Shown here: positions 1-15,200 of the stretch, piece by piece
Layout of the letters: each line of letters begins with the position of its first letter
Position numbering within the stretch: position 1 is the stretch's first letter
From: Elmis aenea
Lineage: Eukaryota; Arthropoda; Insecta; Coleoptera; Elmidae
Assembly (NCBI GenBank): GCA_947652605.1
Contig: OX393577.1
Coordinates: 54,088,108-54,152,107 of the forward strand
Reading direction: 5' to 3'
Length of the DNA stretch: 64,000 nucleotides
The notes under the pieces: model-generated
What the model was told of the DNA's origin: nothing
The model's database searches: none
What the model saw: only the letters and a program-made list of their open reading frames with translations
Position numbers and translations under genes: made by a program

Positions 1-236
1 GCTTTCAATGATGACTGATTCTTCAAACTGCACTGATTTACCTCGGCCTTTCTTTTTGGCGATATCTTCTGGTACAGCAGACTGTGATTTGTGACTTAAA
101 TCAGTTGCAATAACTTCGACATCTTCTTTGTGCAAAATTTTCGCTGATTGCACGTCTTCTGGCGTAACTGGTTCTTCGATTATTGGTTCTTGCAGTTGAT
201 GTTCACTATCTGATACTTCTAGATCATGTTTTTCAC
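1..236 (-). CDS. Unc-89: Unc-89 exon: acidic linker, truncated by window edge
   Basis: Open from the acceptor (taaaag at 237-238) to the left edge, 236 bp. It encodes GEKHDLEVSDSEHQLQEP, IIEEPVTPEDVQSAKILH and, near the edge, SQSAVPEDIAKKKGRG. Acidic, no recognised domain. The gene continues outside the window. Confidence 0.78.
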
Positions 237-3200
237 CTTTTATACCTATCGAAATGAGTTTTTACATTGTGTGAATGTGTACTGACAATGATTTTAAAAT
301 GTGGAATTTTTGTTGATGTACAATATGAATTAAACATAACATAAGCGCTTAAAAGCACAAAAATGCCGTTGAAGCACAAAAAGCAAACTATATTATTGTA
401 TTTCCGAGTCCAACAAAATTTAGGGTAAGTTTAATATTTATTATTAAGTTTAAATAAAATTAATTTGGAAATTGGTTAACTTAATTTTAAAATTTAAAAA
501 AAATTGACTTTTATTTACTTTATTATTTAGAACTCGTATTTAAATTAAAAATTTAAATGGCTTATGTAATTCTTCCATATTTTAAAAGTTTCCTAATGCA
601 TTTTTAAAGCAAGCACCTAGCATTCAAAACGAATATCGCGTTTGAAATCTAAAGCTTTTTGTTATGGTAGTGCATATTCTCCAATAACTTTTTTTGCACA
701 GACAGTTAACCGTTATCTACAGTACCAATCTACTCACATCGATTCTACATCAACATTTACGTGTTACAATATTTTTTAGGTGCATATTCTAATTAATTTC
801 GAAACATTACCTTGGGTGGATTTAGGTTTTTCTAAATTTTTATCTATTGGTTTTTTAACTTCAGGCTCATTTTCAACAACTTCTACTTTAATTTTTTTCG
901 GGGGTTCTTCAGTTTCTTCGACAGCGTCAGTGTGCGTTACTTCTGTAATGTGTTTGTAGATACATTTTAGCGATTGTATAAATATGTGCAGTTAATCTTA
1001 AAATGTCGATTTAAGTTGATTTCGACACAGGTGTAATGTTGAAAAAATTTGAAAGGATTAGCGTAAATATTTTTTTATTAAAAAACCCAAGAAGTTTAAA
1101 ACTCATTTGGATTTCTACAGGTTGGGGAAAATAAAACAATCTGTCATCATTCAGAGCAATAAATAAATGATCTGAAACGGATAGGGGCAAACAAAACAAA
1201 CCTTCATAGACCAGAAGCCAAATGAAGAAAAACAATCTGATTGAATCAATAATTGGTTTGATTGTTTTTCCATGTTAAATAATGGTGAAAATGAATGAAA
1301 ACTAATAAAAAATCTGTATTAATCTCGTCACCAATACTCACTGGTAAATGTAGATATTAGTGCTGTAAGAAGTAAACTTCTCCGCTTACTAAATTACATA
1401 CATAATAAAACGAGTTATAATGAACTAAGTAAAATAAAATAATAAATCTAATCTTAGATAAAAAAAAAAACTTTCACTGTATAATAACTTTAAATTGTAG
1501 TTTAATATGTTAAGATATTATTTACACGTATACCTTGATTTAAATAAACTAAAACTGTTTTTAATCATTAAAGCACAAATAATTAGAGAAAATTTGGCAA
1601 AGGCGCTAGTCTTTAACTTCGCTGTGATTCTGTACCCTTTCTTTAAACAATCAAGTGTCGATTTGAATTGCCTGTTTTAGCGTCCGTTTATTTGCATACT
1701 TGACAATGTATTTCAGGCTCGCTATTTGCAGTTTTTAAACCTTAGCAGATATAAGATCAGTTAAATGGAACAAACGGACCTTTTTATACAGGCACTTAAA
1801 ATTTTTTTAAACTTTTTTTTTGCATTCTAGAAATCATCTAAAAATTTAAATATAACAATAATTTACATTTCAAATAGCTCTTTTGCATTTGTGTAAAAAA
1901 TGTTAATGTCAAAGTTGTAGATATTTTGTGTAGTCTTAAACTGCTACATACGTTTAAATAATTAAAAAAATTTTAAAACTTTTTTTTGCATTCTAGAAAT
2001 CATCTAAAAATTTAAATATAACAATAATTTACATTTCAAATAGCTCTTTTGCATTTGTGTAAAAAATGTAAATGTTAAAGTTGTAGATATTTTGTGTAGT
2101 TTTAAACTGCTACATACGTTTAAATAATTAAAAATAAAAAGTTCCATCATTTTTAATGAAAACTATAGTTAGATTTGAAATTAATTTAAAAAAGATTTTT
2201 ATGCAATAATGTGTGGTTTGATATATCCATTTTTGTGTTTAGCCCTTAAAAAAGTACTGAATAAAACAAAACAGTGATATAAAGTTTAAAAATTTAATTA
2301 CCTAATTAAAAAAGAAGTAAATAGCATTTTAATTTTTTTTTTCACCTATAGAAAACATTTTTTTTTATAGCTTAATAAATATCTAAATAAATATTAGTTT
2401 CACTTTCAATTATTTTTAACAAATATATCAAACAATTACAATTCTCAAAGCCTTAAACACTCGACATATAATTTTAGTTGTTTGAATTTCCAAAAAGTTG
2501 ATCAAACTCACTATAATCATTCTATTTAAATTCTTAAATTCATTATATTTTTGTTTGATTAACAATAATTGTATTAAGCCTAAATCTGAATTCTAAATAC
2601 CGAAGAGATCAATATGTTCTAATTGCATCAATTTTTACTTTTATTTTTTTCTCACAATTTTAAATATTATACATATATGTCTTTTAGATATATGGAGTTT
2701 TTTTTTTTTCTACGACCACTAACGTAAATGACTTACCGTACAGCCTGCATGTAAGCAAAAAGCACGATTTTTTAAAGAATTGACCATAGTAGACTCACGT
2801 TAAACACTTCCTGGTGCCTAGTAAGTGAGTTATAACGCACGGTAAGCAAAACGCACACTTGTCTGGAAATGTCAAAGTAGACTTATGTCAAAATTGACAA
2901 GACAACCTTTGTATATTAGCCAAAAAGCCGTTAAAATCGTATGTATTATGTGATCGTAGAAAAAGTAAGCTACATAACACGAGTTATAACGCAATTAGGC
3001 ACTCGTGGAAATACGCACTCGACGCTATGCTTTTTACAACTCTTGTTATGTAATATACTATTATTCACGTTTAGGGACTAAATATCAAAATTTTTGTAGT
3101 ACACGATATTAATAAAAAAGCTTTGATTAAAAATATAAGTTAACTATAAAAGCTAACTTTTGTACCATAAAAAAACTATAACTTTGTCGTTTATTCAAGC

Positions 3201-6200
3201 TATTAAAAAACCTTTAAACAAATGAATGCTATCGTTTAAAACTGCACAAATATATCTACATCTTTGTTGGCAATTTTTGTCGACTGCAATATTGATTTTT
3301 TAAATTTAAAATTATGGCTAACTATTCAGTATTTATTTTTTTTGTACCACTTAAAATTTAAGCGGTTTTATATATGCTACGGTTTAGGAGAGGAACCTTT
3401 TATATCCTTTATTAATCCTTTAAGCATGATTAAAATAATCCTTAATAAATTTTTCTTGAGTACACAACATTATCGAATTTTATTTGTAGACGATTTAGCA
3501 GTTGAGGTTAATAAAACAAAAAATAAGTAACGTCGAAACTTACTTTGAACGGTAACAGTACTCTTGCAACTGATTGTGCCTAAAGAGTTGGTAACAATGA
3601 CCTCATACTCTCCCTGCTCTTCATATTTGATAAGATCCACAGCAAGGTGATAGGATTCTTGACGTTGCACGTCGCGAGTTATTTTGATTCTTGCATCGGC
3701 AGACACTTCGCGTCCATTACGCAACCACTTGACGGTCGGTTCAGGACAAGCTTCTACTTCCACTTCCAAATAAAGTGTTGCTCCTTCATCAACCGTAGTA
3801 TCCTTTAGTTTCTTAATGAAACGAGGCTTGCCTAAAATAACACAATGTATTTAAACAAAGTAATCAATATATTAGTACATAAAATTTTTGTGTTGATTAT
3901 TACATATAATTACGATTGATTAGGGTTGTTTAAAATTTAATTCTCTTGTTTTATTCAATTAAAATTACATGATATACTTGAGCCATTAAAAAGTAAAAAT
4001 GCGTAAATAGCAGGTAAAAGGGAGACGCAAGAATCAAGAAGCAACATGTCTATCAAATTTTGAAGCTATGACAAGTTCTTCGCTTTATAATTAGATATGC
4101 CTACAATTTTTATTTGAAAATACGCTGATTTAAGTAAAGTGATCTTTTTTTTATATATCTCAACCTTTTATCTATAATCTTATCATAACAATTGATTCTG
4201 TTAAATGACTTAAAAGTTTGTTAACATTAAGCAAAGATTTTTTCTAAATCTACAAAATAAAACAGGATAATTACAATTTCAGTGGTATATGAACGACTTA
4301 TAAATTAAGCAGAGAGAAAAAAAAACTGTGTTGGTCTCAAAAATTTGCATATTTTTGGTAATTTAACCGTTTGTCTATCTTGAATATTAAGCGAGATACC
4401 CATGTAATCCCATTGAATTTGGACCACCCTGTACGTTTTAATATGAAGAACATGAAAATCTCGAATATTATTAGAGATAAAACGATGGTTATTCAGCAAA
4501 GTAGTATGTAATTACGTGCTCATTAGAAATCTAAACTAAAAAATGCTGTTGTGGCAATTTCTGCATTTTCCTGATAAAATTTAAAAAAGCAGCTTTAAAT
4601 TTTATTGTGGCTTTCTTATTAGTTATTACCAATAAAAAATATTGTATTTGTAGTTTAGGTAATGGTCACATGGAGTTGTTAAAATTTACCCATTCTGAGT
4701 AATGTTTAAGAACCAATAGTCGACTCTTTTACTTTTGTTGAACGGCATATTGGATATTTATGCCGAATTTTATTGCGAATATAATGATCGTTAAATTTTA
4801 GAAAAATTAACAAATATCCAGCTTGTTTTAATTTTGATTACTTTATAGGGGAGGCTATTTCGATCAATGACAAAGTTACAAATAAAATGATGGGACGTTA
4901 TCAACTCTAACTCAAGAAAATAATCTAGCAAAAAACAACTGAAATCGATTATCTAAAGCTGAACAATAGTTCACATTCCAAACCTAGTTGTTATTTAATA
5001 TGCTCTTGTATTTGTTTTTTTGTTTTTATAACATATAGCTGGAAAATATGTGTAACTAACGATTAATGTAATAACAACTAAAGTTTTCCAATAGCCATAA
5101 CGATTTAGCTTAAAAATATTTTCAATACATCGAATCGTATTGCACATCTGCATTTGACTTTTAAATCAAATGCCTAGTTACATGGTTTTAATGTAGATAT
5201 TATGAAAGCATGTTTATACAGGGTGAGGCATCACTTATGACACCCCCACTTATTTTGTTATTGGAAAGAATTATCAAAAACAGTTTCAAATAAAAGTTCT
5301 TTGATACAATATTTCCCATAATGTTGTCATGTCAGTTTTTTCTTTTCTTTTGTTTTTTTAGGAGTTGCGGCACCAAATTTGTTTTTTTTTAATGGCACGA
5401 CACATTTTTTTTTATACGGTTTGAAAGACATTTTCTTTCTCTTTTCAACGCACTTAAACTTTTATACCCTTACATAACATAATGTTTAAGAAAATTGCAA
5501 AAGAACATTTTTGTTCTAAAAGCGTACGGTATTAATTAATTTACATTAGAAAGCTTTGAAAATGATACCAAATGGCAAAAGATTTTGAAAGAAGTTAATA
5601 AGGTTACAACGGTTAACGCAAAACTACTGTAATACATTTTTTACCGTTCTGTATCATTTTCAACGCCTACTAATGTAAATTAGTTAATACAATATAAAAA
5701 TTATTCTTTTGCGATTTTCTTAAAAATTTTGTTATGTAAGAGTATAAAAGTTTTAGTGCGTTGAAAAGAGACAGAAAATGTCTCTCAAATCGTATAAAAA
5801 AATATGGATGGTGCCATTAAAAAAAAACAAATATGGTGCCGTAACTCCTAAAAAAACAAAATAAAACAAATAATTGACATAACAATATTTTGGGAAATAT
5901 TGTAACAAACAACTTTTATTTGAAACTTTTTTTGATAATTCTTTCCAATAACTAAATAAGTGGGGGTGTCATAAGTGATGCCTCATACTGTATTAGTAGG
6001 CTTTGAAAATGATACAAAACGGTAAAAAATGTATTACAATAGTTTTGTGATTACCATTGTTACCTAATTAACTTTTTTAAAGATCTTTTACCGTTTTGTA
6101 TAATTTTCTAAGCCTACTTATGTAAATTAATTAATAAAGTACGCTTTTAAAACAAAAATGTTCTTTTGCGATTTTCTTGAAAATTTTGTTATGTAAGGGT

Positions 6201-9200
6201 CTAAAAGTTTTAGTGCGTTGAAAAGAGAAAGAAAATGTCTTTCAAACCGTATAAAAAAATATGTATAGTGCCATTAAAAAAAAAAACAAATATGGTGCCG
6301 TAACTCCTAAAAAAACAAAAGAAAACAAATAATTGACATGACAATATTTTGGGAAATACTATATCCAACAACTTTTATTTGAAACTTTTTTTGATAAATC
6401 TTTCCAATAACAAAATAAGTGGGGGTGTCATAAGTGATGCCTCACCCTGTATATATCTAAGGTTTTGTCTTTGGACTGTGTCGCGGACACGGATTTAAAT
6501 CTGTTGTCTTTGTTAGATTTTTTTCAATAATTTAAGTCGATTATATTCATTTTTTTTGTAAGTTCGTTAATAACCGAAATACACCTCCCGATAATATCAT
6601 CCAAACACCCTGTATATTTGTTCGTAGATATTTAACTTAATCATTGTATTGATCATAATTTTTGTCAACTGGTAACATACAAATCCAATATGGTGTCAAT
6701 AAGAAATTAAAAAGTTGACTATCACTTCTCAAAAACCAATTAAGTTAGTAAATTAAAAATAACGCTATGCGATTTGATAAAAAGTTATAATTTAAATCTA
6801 ATATTTTAATGTTTTCAGGATATTTCGGGAACTGGGCCCAATTTATAAATTTTTAGTCTAAATTATTACTTAATAAATGATATTCGTAAATTTAAAGACT
6901 TACAGTTAACGGTGAGTTTTGCGCTCGTCTCAGTTTCTCCTAGTTCGTTGATGACTTTGCACTTGTATCTACCAGATAAATCACTTGTAACTTCTTTGAT
7001 TATTAATTTCGATCCATCAGCAGACTCAGTCCTGGTAAATTCGGTTCGAGATTCACTTATTTCCATTTCATCGAGATACCTTAAGTATATGTAAAAAAAT
7101 TGAAAAATTTATTTGTAAAAAACCCGACAAATCATGCAAATTTTGAAAAAAGAAATGATTCCCTCTTATAAGTTGGAAAGTTTATAAAAAAGATATCTTA
7201 TGAAGATAATCGAAGTAATAAAAGCACTTTATGAAAGATGCAAAGCACTCTTAAAAAGTTGATACACTTTTTTTAATTATTGACGGTCACAATTACTGAA
7301 AAGTTTTAACTTAAAATATTTTTGCTCACCATTTAAACGTCGGTTTAGGGAATGCTTCTACTTTCACATCAAGCGTCACGTCTTTGTCATGCTCAGTTAC
7401 AGTCATGTCACACAGGGGTTTGGTAATGATTGGAGCACGTTTTACATCCACCTGGCAATAATCCTCGACAGTACCGTAAATATTTTTACCCTTGAACTTG
7501 TAACGGGCTGAGTCGGTGGTCACAGCGCCAGTAATTTTCAACATATACGAGTCCCCATCTTGTGAAATTACATAATGCTCGCTTGACTTGATTTCCTCTT
7601 CATCTTTAAACCTAAAACAATAACATTTTTCTTATACAAGTGAAAGGCTACAGTCAAAAAAAGATTTATTTACCAGCTTCCTTCGGCAGTCGGTTTTGAT
7701 TCAAGTTTCACAGCAAGTTTAACTTCTTCTTTTTGCGATACTCGTTTATCTTCACCCATTTTTTGTATAATCTTTGGTTTCGTGTAGATGTCAATGTTCC
7801 AGAATTCTGATACTTGTGATACTTCATTTGAAGCAACAAGAGAATATGCACCTTGAAAAGTCAACAATTAGCATATTAGAATTATACAATACTATGGGGA
7901 AAGACGACAGGGAATAGGTAGATAGAGTAAACCCGGGCAAAAGTCCGCACTTAACGTTCTCAACTCCCTAAGTAAGTAAGTTTTATGTTTAACGGGTCAA
8001 CATTTTTTTTATGAACACATTAGACACTTCTCATTGCATCATAAAATGGGTTGCCACCAAAAGTAACGAATTCAAATAAAAATATTTTTTTTATGGTTTG
8101 ATGTAGATTGGTACTTTTGCCCCACCCTATGGGGCAAAAGTCCAAATTGATGGGGCAAAAGTCCGTTCGCGCATTCGTCTAATTAAAATGTTTACATCTT
8201 TGACACATTAATATACGGTGTGTTATTTTATAAAATGAAAGTTAATTCTCTTCTAAAATACAAAATAAAAGTTCAGTCCTGTAACAAAATTTAAAAAATA
8301 TCACATTTAAAAGAACACAAAAAATATTTGACGAATTCAACAAAAATCACAGGCGAACTCGCCGGTTTCAAAATTTGAGCAACTTTCGTGCCACTAGTGG
8401 CATTTACTGCACAATCTAGTCCTCGACTGGTGGATCTTCATATATTTCTTAACAACCTGGGCAAACAATTTCGTTTTCCCCTTCTCTGACATGGCTGTTC
8501 GTTAAATTATCGTAGAATCTTTCTATTTGGACTTTATTGAAACCTATAATCCTTCCGACGCTTGTCTTTTTGGGCGTTTGAAAGAAAATTTGTGTCGAGA
8601 AAAAAAAACTTTTGGTCCAGTCATCTCCCGCCATTTGTGACTCCTTATTAAAATCGTTTACGATATTATTTTGCAAAGCAAAGTCAAAAGCCAACTGCCG
8701 AATTTTTTTTCTAGTAATTCCGTAGAACCTTACGTCCATCTATCTATCTACAGTGATCAGCCAAACTTGCTTCGTGATCAGACGTAAATGTGGATTTGAA
8801 TCTTTCCAAATTAAATAGACGGGACAAAAGCCCGTGTGCGGCCTTTTACCCCAGTCAAAACTGCGGCTTTTTGCCCCCATGCGTGCTAATTACGATAGAA
8901 GTAATATGACGGCATCTTTAGTTTAAGTTAGGAAACGTTTGGCGACATGATTGTGTAGCTAAAATGGAGGGTGTTTATATAAAAAAAGTTGCATGCCGGT
9001 TGTGAGAGACTTTTAAATATCACTGCCTAATAAAAGATCATCGAAAACTATAACAAGCCAAGCATTTTCACACTTAGCTCATTTAAGCAGCGGTTTAACT
9101 GCCGATCAAGCTAGAACTATACAGTGTGGCTGATTTTTCATTGTCCAGCTTATATCTGCTGAAATATTAAAGTTACCAAAAAAAGTTAAATGAGAAACTT

Positions 9201-12200
9201 ATTAAACAAAAGCTGGTCTACAAGTTGGTGCTAAAAATTTTGTTCCATAGCCTACCAGTTTTTCGGAAAAATATCCAACTTTTGTTTTTTAAATAGAACA
9301 CCCTGTATATTTTTACAGAATCACATTCTAAATCAATTTCTCTTCACAAAGATATATCATAAGTACCATTTTGCTTTTAAATTATGCTCAATATTTCAAA
9401 AAAAGAGAATTATTATAGTCGCTGTGATATTGTTTTGTTTATTGCAAATACCTGTCAAATTTGTTTACATTAGCAAACACTTGTCAAATCAGACAGAAAT
9501 AAGTGTAATTGAAGACCTTGGTGCAAGAAGGGGATATGTGCAAAAATGTAAAAAAAAAAAACTTGTACAGAAATGGGTTTTAAAATAAGCGCTTTTCATA
9601 TGGTGCAAATGTGGGATAAGGAGGGCTTATAGAAATTATTTTTCTAAGCCCTACTTATCCCACATTTGCACGATATGAAAAGCGCAAATTTTAAAATCCA
9701 TTTCTGTACAAGTCTTATTTTTTTACTTTTTTGCACATATCCCTTTCTTGCACCAAGGTCTTCAATTATAATTAATTAAGAAAAATGGACTATACAAATA
9801 ATGAAAAAGTTGATATGCTGTGCTGTTTCCACAGCCGGCTATAATAATTCTCTTTTTTTTAAATATTGAGCATAATTTAAAAGCAAAATGGTACTTATGA
9901 TAATATCATTGTGAAGAGAAATTGATTTAGAATGTGATTCTATAAAAATATACAGGGTGTTCTATTTAAAAAACAAAAGTTGGATATTTTTCCGAAAAAC
10001 TGGTAGGCTATGGAACAAAATTTTTAGCACCATTTTGTAGACCAGCTTTTGTTTAATAAGTTTCTCATTTAACTTTTTTTGGTAACATTAATATTTCAGC
10101 AGATATAAGCTGGACAATGAAAAACCAGCCACACTGTATATGTCCACTACAGATACTGTATCTCAACTACCTATAATAAAACCTATTCTCTCTTAACTCT
10201 CCAGTCCTTCCTATCCCTAATAGGACTTTTACCCCGGTGCGGACTTTTGCCCGGGTTTACTCTATAGTTGTACGCAAAGAAATTAGGTAGAGTAATGATT
10301 TGCCAAAAAAGAAGAAGAGATATAGGGTAATTTAAAATAAATTTCATACATATTTCCATAAACAAAAAACCTCATATCACATGGCAGAGAGGAGTAAAAG
10401 TTGGGGAAAAAAATACGAAGAAGAAGAAGGGAAGAAAAGTAAAAGAGATAAAAGAGAGGAATATGATCATTATTCATAAGGAAAGATTGAAATAATTTAC
10501 CTGTATCTTTGAGATTGGTTTTTTCAATAATTATGGTGTGTTTTTCATCCTCTCTAACAATTTTTATATTTTCACTCTTTTTGATTTCTTGACCATCTTT
10601 GTAGAATTTAACTGTTGGTTCTGGTACACCTTCGATCACAATGGGGATTTTCAAGACAGTTTCTGCCGAAGCCGATATATCTTCCATTTTAGTTACCACT
10701 TTTGGTGGAGCTGTGAACAAAAGTTATTAGCACGCGATATCATAAAAAATTAAATTAATTTTTACTTTTTACGCTGAGAATCATCTCAGCAAAATCACTG
10801 CCAAGTTCGTTTTGAGCTGTTACTTTGTAACTTCCTGCATCTTCCGGTTGTACGTTTTTGATAACCAAGGACATACTTTCTTCATCTTCATACAGGAATC
10901 TGCAAGAGATAAAAAAGAACACGTACATGAAGCAAGCCATTTTCAAATGTGTAACTGGATTTTTGTATACAATGAAAAGAACTTACTTGTATTTACCACC
11001 AGGTTCAACTGGTTTCCCTTCATGCATCCACCTGACTTGAGGTTTAGGATATCCTTTCACTTGGAGTTCCAGCATTGCAGAACCGCCAGCAGCTACAATC
11101 GCTTCACGTTTTTCAATGATCAATTTAGGTTTCTCTGGGTCACGGAATAACTGATTCACAACACCTATTAACGAAAATTAACATAAGTTTAAAGTATTAT
11201 TTGTTATTCGTTATTGATGTCAGTTTATTTTAAGGGAGTAAATTATTCTCCCATTTTAACTTTAAGTCGCTGTAAAGGCTAATTTTAAATATGTTTAGGA
11301 AACAAGTGTTAAACATACTGTTAGAAAATTGCACCATCGTAAATTTTAAAATAAAGTGATAATACATTTAAGTATTGTTTACTTGTTTCCCTAACGCCAA
11401 AACTCACCATGTACTGTAAGTTCTGCGCTGCAGCTAATATGTCCACTTGAAGTTTGAGCAACACACGTGTAAAGTCCAGCGTCCTCAGGACGAACGTGCT
11501 GGAAGATAAGTGCTAAAGAATCTTCATCATCTCCTAACAGAACTTTGAAACGTTCTTCTGGTTCGAATGTGACTCCGTCGCGTTTCCATGCGAACACGGG
11601 CTTTTCTCCAGGTTCCAAAGTCTCGGGAAAATCTTCAAATATATTCTTTGAATCTGAAAAAAATGAGATGAGAAGATGCAAAAACGAAATTTGCCAAGAG
11701 TTATTTTCGCCTAAGAACTATTTTTATTCTATCGATCTCTCAGATTTACCGAATTTCAAAAATAAAAGCCTCAAAGTAATACCTGTTACAGAAACAGTGG
11801 CTTCCGATGATATTTCTCCAAATTTGTTGGTTGCCACACATTTGTAAACGCCCGCATCTGAGTATTTCACATCAGGAATAACCAGTTCATAAAATCCATT
11901 ATCAGAGAGATCTCTTACAATGTGAACTCGTTCGTCACTTTCTCTTATTTTAACGCCATCTTTGTAGCTGTAACAAGTCATTATTTGTTAATAATGTGAA
12001 AAACACCAGAGTTCATTAAAAATTATTAAATAAAATCAGGGAACCGTGGAGTGAACCGGTGCTCCTTTCATGAACCATTAACTAGAACAGAACCTTTTAT
12101 TTAAAAATTCACAAAACCGCAAATCGAACCGAACCGACTAGTGTGAACCAGTTCAAACCGCTTCAACCGATTCACACAACGGTTCGGTCCAATTTTTGTT

Positions 12201-15200
12201 TTATCGTATTGTAATTTTTTTAATTTCGTTAATTTGATTACATTTTACCAAAAATGGAAAACTTTAGACAGTTCAATTTATAAATATGCATTGTCATCAT
12301 ATTTTGCTTTGAACCGGAACCGGAACTGAACCGTTGTCGCCGAACCGGTTACCGAATTATTATAACATAAAAACCAGTGGTTCGGAACGTAAACCGAAAA
12401 GTTAAAATTTATCGAACCGGTAACCGGAACTGAATCGTTATTCTTTGCGGTTCGGGTCCCTGGATAAAATCCAATTCTGGGAAATAAATATAGGTTTTAG
12501 GTACGTTGCGTTATTAGTTGGCTGTCACGTCCTAAGATCGAGTAACATATTAATTTAAGATTTTTGGTTTCATTGAACAATACGACTGCCGAATCTTTTT
12601 GGCTACTGATTGAGATTTACGAAGAAAAATGTATGATATGTGTGTGCATTGTGCACGTATGAATAGGCGAAACAAAATATTGTGTAAAGGTCGAGAGAAT
12701 TTCGAAGACGTGAACCTTTTATACGCACTTGCACGTGAAAAATCGACTTGAATTTACTCTTACAAAGTACTTATGCAAACTATGCGGAATCGGATGAATA
12801 GGAAGAGGTCTCAGTTGTAGAAAAACTGTTTCATCCTTCGTCAAGATAACGCATCAGCTCATTTAATGCTCTCAATGAAGCAATTTTTGGCTAAGAATCG
12901 CATCACTGTGCGTGCTTTGAATGTTCTCCCTACTCAGCAGTTCTAGCTCTATGTGACTTTTTTTGTTTCCTGTAAGGTCAATCTGTACTCAAAGGAACTT
13001 GTTTAAAGAGATACGGTGGTAAATAACGACAGAGCTTTTAATACGATTGACGAAAACCAGATGAGGAGTATCTTGAAGGAGAAAGGAGTTGAAATGTAGG
13101 CTTCTTCATTAAAATAAAGTAACAGCATCGGTATCGTTGTCTAGTAATCTAATACCCACACAATGATTTGGACATACTACAAAGGCTTAATATTTTATAT
13201 CCCACTTTTTAAAAAGTATGCGAAAATTTTTTCCATTTTATGCTCGACAAAAGTCATGTAAATACGTCAGAAAAGTGACGGCTACACCACCAGGGTAGTC
13301 ACAAAGTTATCACCTTTTTTAATAATTCAAAAGTGATTAAAAATTAGTACTTATGTTACAAATACTTACAAAACAACATTAGGATGAGGTTCTCCTTTAA
13401 CTTTTACCATAAAACGCAAATAAGTATCTTCCAGTAATTCTGTGTCTTTTAGTTGAACAATAAACACGGGTTTATCAGTTGACGTACGATCAATTCTTTC
13501 TTGGTCAGACACTAAAGATTAAATGAGAATTACTACATAAACCGAAAAAGACGTAGACAATAAAAACATCACAACAAAACCAATTTACACATAATCAACG
13601 TTAGTTACAGACATATAGAACCTCTGTGGACGAACACATACAAAAATATTAAAAGATAACATAAACATTATCAGTTTAAGTTTAAAAAAAAAAAGTTAAA
13701 TTTAAGCCAATGTTTTCATAACCGAATGTCTTGAACTAGAAAGAAAACATTTATTTTTACAGTAATCCCCCGATTATTTAGACTTTTTACAAAAAGGACA
13801 ATAGCGAGCATGATCAAAAATCAAGAATAAAGAAAGGTTTTTACAGAATGATAAAAACTAAATGCATAAGTAATCGAGGTTTACAATGGTTAGTACTTAA
13901 TAAATAAGTTAAATTGTACAAAAACTCTTTTTATGTATTGGATTTTATAACTGTTTTGTGTAATTTTTGCGTGAAAAATTGGGAGCTGAGTCAAGTACAT
14001 AACTAAAATTGAAAAAAAATGCTTTTATTTTAGTTCTAGATATTTTTAAAGGAAGGCGAAGAGTTTGTGCATTAACTACTTTCCAACGTTTGTTTAATGG
14101 TTTATCTGCAAAATATGAGTGTGGAGAACAAGTGAATTTAAAAGTCAACATTAGTTTTAATAGACAATTACTCAAATGTTTTTTACAACATCGTTGGCTC
14201 GGCTTTTGGAGAAAATAATAATATTTCTTAAATAGGTACCGTAGTTGTAACCGACATTGTATTCTTTATCTAGAATTTAGAAAATAAATTTTAATGAGAA
14301 ACTCTCCTTAAAATATAAATGACAATTTTTTAATTATGCTGCGATAGGGTTTGGGGTTCGATTTTAGTATTTCTTGTTAAATGTTGAATAAAAATGATTG
14401 TATTTGATAAGGTTTGATGTTTAGTTGTGATGGAAATGTTGGTAGAGCAAATGTATAATATGCTTGTTTTACTCTTTTTTTTTAGAAATTGGGGCTTTAA
14501 TATTACTTGGAACGGTAAAAGTGTTGTTTAGTTAAAGCCATTTTGCACTGTTTTAGTAAATAACATGTTAGTAACGCATCTAATTAGCAAAATTCAGTAT
14601 CAAGAACATAAAGTTCCTCTTGGAAAATTGTTTTGATAAGTCAGCTCCAGCAACTTGTGTTTTATAAAATTTATGTATTCTAATAATTGATTATAAGAAC
14701 ATATGCATAACTTAATCATTTTCTGGCTACAATAATTTTGAACAACTGCTATAAAAATTAAATTATTTCAAATTTGGCAAACTTTTTTAAGAGATTGAAT
14801 AACTATTATTGATAAAAAAAGTAGATAAAGTATATTTGAATAAAAATTAAATAGTACAGTTTTTGATGTACACGATTTTTAAATTTTTATAATTTACGTT
14901 AGTCATCCTTCTTTTTTGAACTTTGGGGAAAAAACTTGCACTTATGACTTACAGGTATGTTTTTGTTTTATTTAATTTTTGCTTTTGTTTATTTTCTCTA
15001 CATTGTTTTTATCTTTTAATTTCTTCTTGTTGATTACTATTTTTGTTTGCGGGCTACCCTAATTGAGCGAATGTTGTGTTTTAATAAAAAAAAGTTTGTT
15101 GCTAAAAATAATTGACTTATATCACATCTTCATTTGATTTTTGATTCTGTTTATCTCTACATCATTTTTTCTCCGAGACAATTACTTTTTTTTACTTACA

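Larger units (their letters stand above)
943..3543. other. Intron of Unc-89 with repeats
   Basis: 2.6-kb intron. It holds the tandem duplication at 1797-2132 and a dispersed repeat at 2698-3055; the rest is AT-rich with nothing recognisable. Confidence 0.75.
7925..10262. mobile_element. Pogo/Tigger-like DNA transposon, decayed, with nested insertion
   Basis: Terminal inverted repeats of at least 25 bp begin gagtaaacccgggcaaaag at 7925. Their complement ends at 10262. A TA dinucleotide flanks each side (7923-7924, 10263-10264), the target duplication of the Tc1/mariner superfamily. The 12-mer gggcaaaagtcc recurs inside both ends, as transposase-binding repeats often do. A remnant transposase ORF lies at 8449-8739, and a 1-kb foldback at 9118-10140 sits within. 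The element lies inside the intron that splits Ig domain 5. Confidence 0.9.
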
